Source of the DNA: Liolophura sinensis
Taxonomy: Eukaryota > Mollusca > Polyplacophora > Chitonida > Chitonidae
NCBI RefSeq assembly: GCF_032854445.1
Contig: NC_088300.1
Coordinates: forward strand, 23,727,608 to 23,791,607
DNA length: 64,000 nt
Direction: 5' to 3'
The position numbers were made by a program, and so were the translations under genes. Positions 24,113-36,834 of this stretch are shown here, piece after piece. Under the pieces are notes generated by a model. It searched no databases, was not told the origin of the DNA, and was given only the letters and a program-made list of their open reading frames with translations. The first letter of the stretch is position 1; every line of letters begins with the position of its first letter.

Positions 24113-26230
24113 CCAAATGTGCTCAAGAGTTGTCTCCCATGAGATGTATGTGTGGTCATTTTGTCGAAATCCTACCTTCTTCTGCGCTAACCCCGTGGTG
24201 AGAGAACACAGCCAATACTACGACGCTGAGAATTATATGAGCTTATCCTATAACTAGATCACTTGTTATTTGTTGAATCACGTGATGCATGTCGGGTACA
24301 CAGTTAATCTACGACCCCTTTGTTTGGTACAGAGAATAAATCCACTAGCCCCCCCAAAATGAAACTTTAAACTTGTTGGTAAAATTCGATTAGAATTTTC
24401 GCATTTTGTTTCATTTCGTCATATTGTTCCACCTGTACGCCGTAACATTTATAATTGACACTGAAAATTTATTACCACTTAAAGGCAAAGAAGACGCTAT
24501 CGTGAAGTATATATGTCAGACGATAGATCACTAAACACTGTTGAGTAAATTAGATCAATTTATAATTTCCGAATTTTTTTAACCTAGTAAAAGGCTTTGG
24601 ACTTTACGCCGGCGTTTTCTGACCACAAGCATTAAGACCAACGACGCCACATCAGGTTTTTGGTTTGTTTTTAAGCGACGTCATTGAAACCTTCTGAGTT
24701 TCAACAGATCACCACAGAATCCGATGTTCGGAAAGCGTTTTATTTGGTTGGAAAAATTCTAAAAACTGTTAATATGTGCTCAAAATATTATTTCTTTTGT
24801 CATTATTATTATTTGTTTGTTTACTTAATTAAATGTCTGGTAGTGGTACTTCATGATGTCTTCAGCATGGTGTTCCAGTGAGGCAGCATTGAAAATATGT
24901 CACCATGAGGATCGACCTGCCACAAGGAGACACTGTCGTGATATGACCGAAATGATGTTGAAAGCAACGTTAAACTCCACTCAAACCAGCAAACTGTCGC
25001 TAGCGCAAAACATGAAGCCAAATGCCGTGTGGTGCCTAATCGGACAGCTGTCAAAATACTAGCTTTGGTATTAAATCTGTTGTCTTCCGTATGGCGTTCC
25101 AGTTACAACGACCCCGACCTGTTATTCATCGAAATTTCACGGAAATGATGGAGATGGAAAACGCCAAGAAAACATTTAAATCATATCACCTTAAAACCGT
25201 TACCAAGCAGGAGACATCGTGCCTAAAGGCTACTGTAGTGTGAACTGCATTTAGTTCAATACATTGACCCTTGTGACCTCCCTTGTTCTGAAACACCCAG
25301 TTTACTGGTTACCTTCACTGCTGATCTGACGCTGTTTCATTAGCTGAGATGTTCTCTAGGCAGAGGTCATAAATTCAAAATTGTGAACTGTGAGTGAGAG
25401 GACAATCGCTTGAGAATTCTCTTTCAGGTGCTTTACAGTGGTGTGGCAGAACCTGCGCTGGCTCGTTTTGTGCTTGAACATGGCGGGCAGCACAAGCGTG
25501 AAAACCCCGCGAAAATTAAATCAGGCAGCTTTTATTCTTCAAGTACCTGAAGGGTAGAGTTTCGAGACTTCCCGTATCCGGTGGCATATGACGCTCACAT
25601 GTTCACCCAGCCGAATGAGCCGCAGGGTGTAGGCCAAATAAGTAGTAGTTCAGTGATCTCCCGTACGTCACGATCTTTTCGAGTGATGTCAGCACTGAGA
25701 AGAGTAACAGGCCTCGGACCCCCATTAATTTTCCATAAGCGACAATGTTAACGTCTAGCGCTGTAGCTCAGTCCCAAACATTCCGTGGCCATTAAGCTTT
25801 GGTGCATACCTGGCCCAGCCTGTGAGAAAGAAGCCATAAAAATCTTGACATAGGTTGACCGTCAAAATCTGGACCTTTCCATGCCGGCAGCTGGGAGGCG
25901 TGCCTAGCAACGCCAAGGGGACGTCACTCGCAGCCTCATCACTACCTCACACCTTGTGTCCTCTCGCCCAGAATTTCAAACTTTCATCAATAAAGCTCAT
26001 ACCTCCTCAAAGTTTAGACAGTTTCCAGCATTTTAATACCAAGCATGCACCTGTGCACCAAAAATGGACTCCTGGGAGCAAAAAAAGACTTTATACCCTA
26101 AAATTCACAGAACTACAATCGTCCCCACCGAAAAACGGAAGTTGTAATGGGGGTCTGTGTCCAACAGCGTTGGGATCTACCTAGCAGTCCATGACTCGGA
26201 TTGTACAATCACCTTGTGTGTCGAAAAGAT
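24113..26230. other. Intergenic, nothing firm
   Basis: Plus-strand frames at 25092-25244 (50 codons from ATG) and 25855-26184 (109 codons) are open but show no recognisable motif, signal peptide or splice partner. Confidence 0.35.
24835..24990 (+). mobile_element. Diverged SINE relative
   Basis: gtgaggcagcatt and the catgag...ccacaaggaga...gatatgaccga...acgttaaac order resembles a worn family B body and tail. Confidence 0.35.
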
Positions 26231-26410
26231 TTATTTATGTATTTAATTGACTGATGTTTTCCGCCGTACTCAAGAATATTTCACACGACAGCGGCTACCG
26301 TTATGGTGAGGGGAAACCCATCATCGGCCGGTTGCTGGCAGATCTTCCCAAATATCCCTGGAGATGAAGCCAGTATGAGCTGGAGTAGAACTCAAAACGA
26401 CCACATTGAT
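26231..26410 (-). mobile_element. SINE family A, partial
   Basis: Reversed tail, centre and body reaching the B-box side of the head. Confidence 0.65.
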
Positions 26411-27813
26411 CACACTTTATAAGGGCGTTCAGGCGGTTATCCATGAAGATTCTGTTTAGTAATTAGTGTTGTGTTTATTATAGTAGATATGTGAAACGTT
26501 TACATAGAATTCTGAAAGATATAACCACCAAACCACTAAAAACCCATCACCCGCCCCCCCCCCCGAAAGATTGAAAGGCAAATTTCTTAACCGCACGGTC
26601 ACGAATCAACTGTTTACATTATAATAAGTCACCGTAAAAACACTTTGCTGTTGTACATGACATGTTTTATTTCGTGGTGTATTTTTGTTAACATAATGGA
26701 TATACATGTGTTCATGTCATTCTGCAGTAAACATTCACTGTTCACATCCGGTATAAATATTTGACTTATTCAGAATAGGTATACGCTTCCACGTTTCTTA
26801 ACATATGTAGGTTACGCCTGTCACTATTTTTCTCTTAAAACGTAATATGCATTGCGCATGTTGTAAACATCAACCTATTTCCCCCAGAGTCTGGTGATTT
26901 AGTGAAAAGATATTAAGGCCATTCAGTGACAATTATATAAAATATTTATGAATTTTGACAGGTTATACGTGTTGTAGGCGGGATTAATATTATAAATTGT
27001 ATCACTGCTTAAGATCTATACTTAATACGCAGAACGAAACACCCATACAAATGCTTGTCACAATGAGAAATGTCTGATCTAGAAATCTGTTTACTTCAGC
27101 AGAATGCAATATATTTCATACAAATACGGAACAGATCAATATCTACAGAGGCAACAGATGATTCCGGAATTAAGTGCATAAATATTTATCAGCTGCCACT
27201 AATCCAGTCGATATTTCTCTTATTTCTTAATAACATTTCTTTATTTATTGATTATTCGTTTATTTATTTAGTTAGTTAGTTATATTAACTTAATTGTTTT
27301 ACTTGATACTAGAAATATTTCACTTATTTGAAGGTGGTCAGGTTTGTGGCTAGAGGAACTTGGGGCTTCCTTCAGGATGTAAGAATCTCGCATGAATACA
27401 GATTACGTCCAACGTTATCATGCACTTTTAAAAACAGGTATTTTTTAATTGAAGTACCAGTTTTTGTGTGCATAAACAGAGACGGATGAAGCATACGCAA
27501 TATATACACAGCAGATGAAAGTAAGGCAAATGTATACTACAGATGGAACTGCAATATAATATGTACAGAGCTAATGAAACGAAGGCAATGTTGGGGGCGG
27601 ATGAAATTATAGTATTGTATAAGACGTTGGGAATTCTTTGTCAGTCGTCTGAAGGAGAGTTTTATGCAGAGTTGTTTCCAAGTCTGCATCGACAAATGTC
27701 TACAACATTTAATAAACAATGTCTTTTATGTGGTACAAGACTGATTTATGTATGTTCGATGTCATTGTAAAGATTAATTAAAATCTTAAGCTTTCAAATG
27801 TAAATTTTCAAAG

Positions 27814-28450
27814 TTACAACCAACTATCAGCATTCTCTTGATACTGGTATCTTTTCCCTCGATATTCTTGTAACTTGGTCACTTTGTCCATGTATTCACC
27901 GTGGTATAGATCAGCTGTACCGGAGTGGCTATAGGCCTGAATGTACGAGCCTTCCACACAAAGCACGAAAAACGTCTCAAGCTTTATAGTGTGAAATGGG
28001 AATATATCGCATTTGTGTGACTGAAGTCGTGAACTCTCGTGCAGAAAGTCCATAGACAATCCACCGGCCTTGAGTGGGAACTGCTTGCAGTGCAGACTGT
28101 ATTTATTTCACTTATCGAAGCTTACAATGTACCGTACACCCAAAACATAATTGTTTTGTTCCGATATGACCCTAGTTAGTGTGCTTCCGTCCATTGATAC
28201 GGTTAGCCAATAGAATGCGTTTTCCACTGGTCAACAACTCAAAGTAAAACGCTTCACTGAGCATGATTGGAAGTACACATATTCACCCAGCTTGGAATGT
28301 CACCCACCCAATATGTATCCGCAGTTCCTTCAACCCACGCTTTGTGATCACATGGCCTGCATACGTCATACGTGGAAAACCCTGACTTAAATGTTCGACA
28401 ATATTTCTCTGATCTGTTATCACGGATGTCAATAAGTTGAGTGGTGTCCA
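27814..28450 (-). CDS. Unidentified gene, two 3' exons (secreted or Cys-containing protein)
   Basis: I do not recognise the product. On the minus strand an acceptor (tgttatttcag) at 28451 opens a frame of about 65 codons to 28254 with four closely spaced Cys (KYCRTF, VCRPC, NMCTS). A second acceptor-like site (aaataaatacag) near 28098 opens a frame running to TAA at 27814. That frame includes HCKQF, SHKCDIFPF, FFVLCVEGSYIQAYSH and a basic/aromatic tail (YRGKRYQYQ). The second segment is about 95 codons with balanced composition unlike the surrounding AT-rich sequence. The FPF...FVLCVEGSYIQAYSH stretch is loosely galectin-like, but conserved carbohydrate-binding residues are not evident. The joining splice phase between the two segments is unresolved, since several GT sites end the first. 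Upstream exons were not found. Confidence 0.3.
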
Positions 28451-28904
28451 CTGAAATAACACCAGCTTGCAGAAGTTAAAGGCTTCACGTGGATACAAAG
28501 GTAGGTCTTACATAATGTCATATAGGCCTATCGTAGGTATAATACTAATAGAGGTTTAAACCATTAACGACGCTGTCACTTAGAGTATATGGATAAAAAA
28601 GGCAAGAATAAGGAACTGGCTTTGTGTCTTTCGAGTGTTCTTATGCCGTGTAAATAAGCTTTCATGTCTTTCTCAGTAAATTCGCGGTTAACTGAGAGCC
28701 GTTGTTCCCCATTCTAAAATTGTTAAAAATTGTTAAAGTCCATGAAATGGAATAGTAGAAAAGTTGCTAATATTGCCATAAATGCTCTCAAGAGGCAAAT
28801 GTAGAAAAAAACGGGTTAATATTTCTATTAAAGTGATCGTAGTTTAGATCTGCCCCCCCCCCCCCCCCGCCGTCCCCCTCCCCAAGCATCTTACGTCATC
28901 ACAT

Positions 28905-29740
28905 TTCCAATGCCTCCCTGCATCATCATAACTACGCTTCCTTTTCCTAGTCTCCCTTGAATCATAACTACGCTGCCTTTTCTTAGCCTTCCTTGAATCT
29001 CACAATTACACAGCCTTATCTTAGCCTTCCCTGAACCATCATAACTATGCCTCCTTTTCTTAGCCGTCATTGAATCATCATAACTACACTTCCTTTTCTA
29101 AGCCTTTCTTGAATTATCTTAACTACTCTGCATTTTCTTAGCCTTCCTTGAATCTCACAATTACACTGTCTTATCTTTGTCTTCCCTTAATCATCATAAC
29201 TGCGTTGTCTTATCTTAGCTTTCGCTGAATCATCATAACTACGATGCCTTATCTTAGGCTTCCCTGAATCATCAAAACTACGCTTCCTTGAATCATCACA
29301 ATTACACTGTCTTGTCTTTGTCTTCCCTTAATCATTATAACTGCGCTGTTCTGTTAATCTTCCTTGAATCATCACAATTACACAGTCTTAATGATCATAA
29401 CTGCGCTGCCTTATCTTAGCTTTCCTTGAATCATCAAAACTACACTGTCATATCTTAGACTTCCGTGAATCAGCATAACTACGCTGCCTTATCTTAGGCT
29501 TCCCTGAATCATCATAACTACGCTACCTTATCTTAGGCCTTATCTTAGCTTTCCTAGAATCATCATAACTACGCTGCCTTATCTTAGGCTTCCCTGAATC
29601 ATCATAACTACACTACCTTATCTTAGGCCTTATCTTAGCTTTCCTAGAATCATCATAACTACGCTGCCTTATCTTAGGCTTCCCTGAATCAGCATAACTA
29701 CGCTGCCTTTTCTTAGCCTTCCCTAAATCATCATAACTCA
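28905..29740. repeat. 39-bp minisatellite
   Basis: About 20 units of tgaatcatcataactacgct plus gccttatcttaggcttccc, with a duplicated block of about 100 bp near 29.5-29.7 kb. A run of C with one G lies just before it (28853-28870). Confidence 0.9.
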
Positions 29741-31094
29741 GTACAATGTCGCCAAGAACATATCAGTGCATGCAACATTGAATTTATTCACTTTAACTTA
29801 TTTACTTAATTTTTAAGTGATAAAACGAACCCCACCTATATTTCTTGTGTCCTGCCAATAATTTAATGAGGACATAAGTCTACCAGATCACGTGAGTAAA
29901 TAAAGTTTGACCTCCAGGTCGTTGTGTGAGCATGTGTACCCAGACGTTTGCTTTAGAACTCCGTCAAGGTCGGTTCACTTGGTGTTCAGAATTAATTCCA
30001 CCCGCATGAAAAAGGCTATTTTGTCATTCCCAGTGAGGGCCGGCTTTTGAACGAGTGATCTTTTATGACCTACACTAGCTTACGGATCAGAGCCTGTGTC
30101 GTACGCATACCGTGTTTTACCTGAATGTAGAATGTGCTATAGTGTCACCAAGACTAAATCAGTTCAAACTATAGCACTACCAATTATGAGGCATTCGTCA
30201 TGAATATCAAGTTATAACACTGAAGTAGCATAAACTGTACGCTACAGTTATAGAAACGATCATTTAAATACATAACAGTATAGTCTGATTTCTCTGAGTG
30301 CAAAAAACACGAGAGAAAAAAAGGGAAAGTAAGCGCACTGTAACAGGTCTAGGAAAAACACCGCTGCCGAGAGCTGAATTCGAACACGCGACCTGAGGTA
30401 TCTGAGTATTTGGACGTAGTGTACTTTAGCGGGCGTGGTTACTTAATTATTATTATTATTATTACTTCCGGCACAACGAAAAAGGAGCACTTGACTATCG
30501 ATGGCTGAGAGACATAAATACTTCACACAAAAGACACGTAAATGAATAAAAAGTCAGCGATTCGTGGAGTGTAGATTTGACGTGGATAGCCCGGATGTAT
30601 ACTTTTCCACATGTAACATTAGTCACGCGTGATAAGACAGGTATTATTCGCAACCCGTGAATGGGGCTATAAACAGAATGTGTTACGCCGTCCCGTAGTA
30701 GATGTGTAGTAGTGTTATATATGAGGCGTTCGGAAGTAGCGCTGTTTGTGACTGTATACACTCGTTCTGCAGACACGCTGTGTGGTATCATGTTGAATAA
30801 GGCATTTAAGCTGTTTTGTCCCAAGTCACGAATTCTCAAGCTCGGTTTACCCAGAATCAAGGAAGCGTACGACGTGTGAATGGTCTAACCGTCAGGGATA
30901 CCAGATCGGCAATTACGCGTATGACTTAGTCCTTGCCAATTGGCTGTTTGCCTGAGGTGAAGCGCTGACAGGAGTCCAGTAAGACTATCGTTCCAGTTTT
31001 TCCTTTCTGTACACAAGGGGGATAATTAAATCAGCCTGTGAAGGTGTGAAGCATTTCCATGCAGTTATTTGAAAAACGAGTGAAAATACCAAAT
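29741..31094. other. 5' flank of copy 3 (distal)
   Basis: A minus-strand frame at 30495-30860 (about 121 codons) is open but unrecognised. Any leader exon of copy 3 should lie here or at 31.4-32.0 kb; none was identified. Confidence 0.35.
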
Positions 31095-31360
31095 ATATTT
31101 ACTTGATTGGTATTTTACGCCGTACTCAAGAATATTTCACTATATTTCATACGACGAAGGCCAGCAATATGATAGGAGGAAACCAGGCGGAGCCCCGGGG
31201 AAACCCACGACCATCTGCAGGCTGCTGACAGATTTTCTCACGTACGGCCCGAGAAGAAGCCAATATGAGCTGGACTGATCTCACAACGACCGCATTGGTG
31301 AAAGGCTATTGGGTCATTGCGCCGTGCTGGCGTGCTAACCACCAGATCACGGGGCCCTCG
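31095..31360 (-). mobile_element. Full-length SINE family A
   Basis: Reversed tail, central, body and tRNA-like head blocks all present (31095-31360). A further head fragment lies at about 31440-31530. Confidence 0.8.
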
Positions 31361-32045
31361 TATTTGAAATAACGTCTGTCTCATTTTCATTGATTCGACT
31401 AATCTAATCTATTTAACAAATTACACCGTGTAAACCTGGGGTAAACTGCCGACGCATGGCAAGTTGCTTACGAACTTTCCCGCTCACAGCGACCGCATTG
31501 GTGAGAGACTCCTAGGTCATTGCGCATTTCCCTATATAGCTGCGAAATTTCTCACTCGGATCTCAAGTTAAGTGAATGGCCTGGCTATGTTAAAATAGGC
31601 CTATATGATTTCTCAAAATTGATCAGCGGAACAACGTAGCAACTTATCTAGCTGCTTGTCATACTTTTTTCAAACGTAAATGTTAAATTGTCAAATGAGA
31701 AATTGATAAAACATGTTAAATGATGAGTAATACGAGTAACAACATTTACTGGTAACTGTCCAATTACAAAATTTCTGACAATATGAATACTTTCCTTCCT
31801 CCATCACTGCCAAAATGCTGGATTGAACATTATAAACGTACCTTATTTCTGATTTTAAAATGACACCTGTAATAATGTTTACTGTACCGGACATGATCAT
31901 GAACAAAAATATATTTTGAGCTCTGAAGGCACCAAACATTCATTTCTGCGTGGAACAATTCAAACTTGGACTTTAACATAGGTACATCTATCCCCGACTC
32001 ATCTGTCTTAATGTTCATTTTATTTCGAAAATATCTCCGTTTTAG

Positions 32046-34668
32046 ATGCAGAGTTATCTTCCTTTAGCCCTCTGCCTGGTTGTCATGACAACAGTCTGCT
32101 GCAGTGACGCTTCAGTCAAACTTCTGGAGAATTTTCTTGAACGGCTTCAGAGTGCAAGGTTTAGACAGTGCTCAGCGAGGAAATGGATCAAATACAAGAT
32201 TGATGTGGATATGACTCTAAAAGTGTGCAAACGTCCTAACTTCTCACCCCCAAGGTTGTCTCGGCGACAGAGTTTCCAGATCAAAAAACTCTTTCCCGGA
32301 ATGTTTCTGTCTTGCCTCCAGTACACAAAACTCACACGGAGAACTGAGTCATGGAATATGAATGATGGAGATATGTGCTGCCCAACGTAAGTATCGAATA
32401 TGGTTAAATCCAACCAGTTTTATTTTTTAATTATCCAACTCCTTCTGTAGACTCAAAGACCAATTGCATCGCATGCTATTGTTCATACTTAAACATTCAT
32501 TCATTAAGAAAACATGCGTAAACAATGATATATCTGCAAATGGTTATTTCAGTGTATAACGTGGAAGAACAAAAAACTGCACAGTTAACCTGCATCTAAG
32601 GAAAAAAGAAAACAAATAATATAACACGAGTGTTATTGAGGAATAGGGGTGATAACAAACCTAAGCGGTCACGGGCCTTTTTCTGACGTGCTTAGTAACT
32701 ATAAACCTACTTTTAATTGGGAAATCTTGCGAGGCCATACGTCATGTTAGAGCAACCGGAAACACGATGTGGGGCTACTCATATGCGAACATATGGTTAA
32801 TAGGCAAGACAATGTTCGGGTGACGTAAGCGGAAATAGCTGCGCTCTCGAGTTATAAAAATAACTCGCGTCTGATTGGTTAAAAGTGATAACATGGCGGC
32901 GTTTGAGATTGTCTCCATATGCGCGATTGTGCTTACATAGATCTGTGATATCTGGTCTGTGCGAACCAAAAAAATTACAAAGTTATTCTGTTCAAACTTT
33001 CTGTGAGTTTCTTTATCTAAGCATATATTTGGTCTAGTGTTGTTTTTTCATTTAAGTTCGATCATACTTTTCCAGCGTTAGGCATTTGTTTCGTGCTGAA
33101 TAACGTGATAATGTTTGACTAAACTCAATGGATTTTTATTATTTAATATGATAAATGCACGGAAAGATGATCCCTAAATGCTGGCATTTAACATTAAGTT
33201 TCGTTCAATAGTGTTTTACATGTTTTCTATCCCTACAGTGTCAAGTCGGATCCTGTAAAAGAGGATACTCTAGTAAACGTTTTGGGAGAGACGAAAACAC
33301 TCGTTCATCTGGACTCGGTAGACATGTACCAGTGGATAACTTATGGAAGTTGCGCGTGAGTACCCACTAGCTATATTTCAGTTAGAGATTGCGTCAGAGA
33401 TTATACGCCACACAGATATTATTTCCAACTCTAAACCAAATCCATATTCAGTATAGTCTTGGACAATGATTACAGATATAGCTTTCGAAACCTCAAGCCG
33501 TATTTTATAAAGTAAACGTTTAATCAATGTTTTTCTATTCAAGAAGCATTTATACATTCATTATACATACAATGCAATATAGATATAATGTACATATACA
33601 ATATTCAGTTATACATTTTCCACCACGTTCTTACTTGGATTTCTTAACCTGAGAAAAATATAACACAAAGCAATATATCTATCAGTGGAAGACTTATCTT
33701 TAAAAATGCATCGGCTATTAGTTAACCTCGAAACCACGTGAAGCTCTTACTTGTCTGAATAACCCTCGGTTCCTTCACAAGCTTAGTGTCGAGAGCTTCT
33801 CGACTGGAGTGCAGTGGACAGTCTTTCTGAACCGTTCTAAAACTTCAAAAACACTTGGCTGCTCAAAACGATGAACATAATGGGGAATCTTTTCCGCCTA
33901 ACGTATTTCGAGCGAAAGCTTTGTAGTGTGTTGTTCATTTCTGTCTTTTCGGTAACGTTTAGTGAACAAACTGGTAAGTTTAACGCAGTACACTTTCATT
34001 ACAAGAGACTGGTGGTCAAGTCAGTTTGGATCTGATGGATGATTGCGCGTGAAAAGCATCTTCAAACCAGCATTGGTTTGTTGGTTTTCCGCTTGTGAAT
34101 CTGTCTACTGTAAATGTCTGAGCGCATGTCATGTTGCGAGGAGCCAATCAGAGCTACCTCACGACATGTATATGTTGTTGTTGTTTTTGGAACGTTTTGA
34201 ATGATCTGTTATGGGGCTGTCAGCTTGAGGCAAGGCAACGCGAGGCAGTGCAAGGTAAAACTGGGATTCTGTTACTAGTACACACAGATGTCCGCTTTTA
34301 TTTCTCTGTAAGAAACGGCTATTCAAACTAGTAAATATCCCATACAAATTCGATAAACTGAAAACTCAAGCTACATTTCATCAACCATGACTTGCTACAG
34401 TCTGCAAATTGTCACATTGTAGTCGATGTGTTGATTCACGTCACTTTGCTATGCAACTTTTTCTGCATTCTCAGTTAATTACAAATTACAAACAGATGTG
34501 TGTATGCTTTTATCTTTCAGAGAACCAAAATGTATCTCTACTGATGGGACATGCGTTATTGAGAAGACTACAAGGTTCCTTTTGGTCTGGGACTTCAGTA
34601 ACCCAACCTTGCCATTTTCGTACGACGCTTTCGAAATTCCTACGTACTGCTCTTGTAAAAATTTCTGA
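32046..34668 (+). CDS. Secreted Spatzle-like cystine-knot cytokine, copy 3
   Basis: Exons are 32046-32386, 33239-33355 and 34521-34668, giving 201 residues; donors are GTAAGT and GTGAGT and both introns are phase 2. The ATG directly follows the acceptor ctccgttttag. A signal peptide spans residues 1 to about 20 (LPLALCLVVMTTVCC). Then come C42 and C61, FPGMF (83-87), an unpaired-looking C90, and an LTRR dibasic stretch (97-100) that could be a processing site. Exon 1 ends NDGDMCCPT (C111, C112). Exon 2 ends LVHLDSVDMYQWITYGSC (C152). Exon 3 has C157, C164, FLLVWD and AFEIPTYCSCKNF (C196, C198). The LLVWD...F..F.IP.YCSC ending resembles the terminal strands of arthropod Spatzle proteins. It is the first plus-strand member and heads the 3-6 subfamily. 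No canonical polyadenylation signal was seen close to the stop. Confidence 0.9.
33871..33973 (+). other. Possible signal-peptide exon inside intron 2 of copy 3
   Basis: An ATG opens 34 codons containing a hydrophobic run (SVLFISVFSVTF) and ends at a strong donor G|GTAAGT in phase 1. It lies between exons 2 and 3 of copy 3 but cannot splice in frame to that exon 3, which needs phase 2. It may be the first exon of another transcript, a relic, or chance. Confidence 0.22.
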
Positions 34669-34985
34669 ACTAATTATTCGTGATATATAATATTAACAGA
34701 ACGCTTAGCATGACTATAGCTTATACAGTTGAGAAACTCTGTATGGATAAGCCCTCACGATTCTGTAGACGTCCTTATCAAAGAAATGGTTACTACATAT
34801 ATAGGGTGTCACCAAGTATTCCGTTGTATAAGTCGTTCTGTCATTAGTGCAACCCGAACAGGGGGATGTCCTAGCGAAAAAAGTAGTATTAATGTGGTTA
34901 GCTCGCTGTTACATGTTGCATTCCCGACACTCAACACTGTGGCTTGGACTGAGATTGATTCAACGCATAAAGTCTACTTGATTGG

Positions 34986-35180
34986 TCAAGTGACTGTAGC
35001 CATGAGATCTAACAACCTCGTTTCTGAAAACAGCAAAATGATGGATGGAACGCCTCTGGGAATACCGCTCGGTTTTCTTAGCTTTTCCAGCTCTTCTCTA
35101 CGTTTGTCGTCAAGAGGAATATTAATTCCTGCGGTATCCTTTGAAAGTGTGAGGGTTTTTTTTGGTGGCTCATGACTTTA
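34986..35180 (-). other. Coding-like segment of unknown product
   Basis: On the minus strand an open frame of about 65 codons without an ATG ends at TGA (34986-34988). It reads through a charged, helix-prone stretch (DDKRREELEKLRKP) followed by SGIPRGVPS. The composition resembles a real exon more than the local background. No convincing acceptor is visible; a possible donor GGTATT follows the KPS codons. It lies just beyond the 3' end of copy 3, on the opposite strand. It could be an exon of an unrelated gene or a retrocopy fragment. Confidence 0.25.
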
Positions 35181-35768
35181 TTTCATAAATCGTACGTACA
35201 GGATTGGGCATTTTGAAAAGAACAGTTATGAACAAAGAGCGAAACTCGCCTAAATCACCACAGAGAACTATGTAGCTTGGTCGTAACCCGTGCAGCAAAA
35301 GTTTCAAATCTGGTTTGGTCACGTGAGTGTTGTTTATGAAGGATGATATAGCAATGGTCATGAATGACACATTGTAAACGTATAGCCCATCGCCATGACA
35401 TCCTGCGTCCAGATTGGTCAATAGTGAGATTCGTCAAACCACTTCTTAAAAGATAGAGTGTCCATGGTACGATTTGCTTACTTCATTGAATGCTACCACA
35501 GGTACAATAGTCTGTTATGACAAGTACGCCACAACAAGTTATACTGAAAACAGTTTTAATTGTTTCATACTAAATTTGTCAGATCACTTTTACGGCTTAA
35601 ACCTGCACATGTGCTTGACCTTTTGTAAGGTGTTTTGTATCCGTCCGGGATAAACCCATAGATGAATGTATTACACTTGTGTAATCAGCCCACCAGAATA
35701 GATATATAACTAGCCTACATTTACCTTAACCAACTGATGTTACATGAGCTGATGTAAACATGGTCTGA

Positions 35769-35970
35769 AATCGCTGTGAGTTCAAGTCCATTTCATGCTG
35801 GCTTCCTCTGCGGCAGTACATAAGAAGGTCTTCCAGCAACCTACGGATGGTCATGGGTTTCTCTCAGGCTCTATCCGGTTTCCTCCCATCATATTGCTGG
35901 CCGCCGTCGTATAATTGATATATTCTTGAGTACGGCGAAAAACACCTTTGAAATAAATGAATAAATAAAG
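35769..35970 (+). mobile_element. SINE family A lacking the A box
   Basis: From the B-box side (gtgagttcaagtcc) through centre and tail to (AAAT)n. Confidence 0.75.
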
Positions 35971-36834
35971 CACTACCTCTGTTAAATGCCGTCATTTGTG
36001 TATGTATATGTTATGGCTTTGTGAATATTTGGCTGTTATTTATTTAAACACAGTTTGTGACAATGGTATCAGAAATAAACATGGAAGACTTTGTATTTCC
36101 AAGACATTTTTGTCGACTTGCATTTTTCTCTGCTTGCTCAACAGTAATCATGATTAGTTCCGTGCCACAAATTAAAACTTGCTGTTACCAGCTGAAACGA
36201 CGTGGGATGACGAGTTCCTCTGACTATGCTGAGATTATCATTACCACCTATAGAGTGCTAGGGGCTTAAGAACCCTTAATGAGGTTCAGTTTTGCCAGTA
36301 TCTATATATTTTAAAACATTACGTGTATACAAATATTGTTTTTCTGTCTATTTAGGAAGAAGAAATCTACAATTTTAATGTGCTTTTTATTTCACCGACG
36401 TTATCATTTACACAAATGTGCGTATTATTGTCACTGTTATGTCCTGAAACCCAATACTAATACATAGTATACATAGCCTAATATATAATATTATTAAGGA
36501 GATGTTAAATAAGATTACTGTTTTAATGAATGTATCACTATATGTCCAGTTATGGATTTATCACTGTATGTCTGTTAATAAAATCGTCATGCAATGTATG
36601 TTATATTCACGTGTAATCCAGACACACACGTATATACACAATGTGTGTATATGTTTAACAGTGTGTACAGGTGCAGGGCGAGTCACTAGAGGACGCAATC
36701 TGCCAGTTAGGTATCATTGCGTTTTATGACCATGGGGGCCAGTTAGGAACAATGCACGCCGGCTGACTTCCTGAAGTAATCTTGAAAGAAGATTTTATCT
36801 TGCCACCTGGACGGCTGGGAATTGCTGGGTAGCA

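Noticed and set aside
25855-26184. 109-codon plus-strand frame
   Set aside because: No motif, signal peptide or splice partner, and no strong start; likely chance.
28853-29740. CRISPR-like array
   Set aside because: Units are contiguous without unique spacers, in a eukaryotic context; it is a minisatellite.
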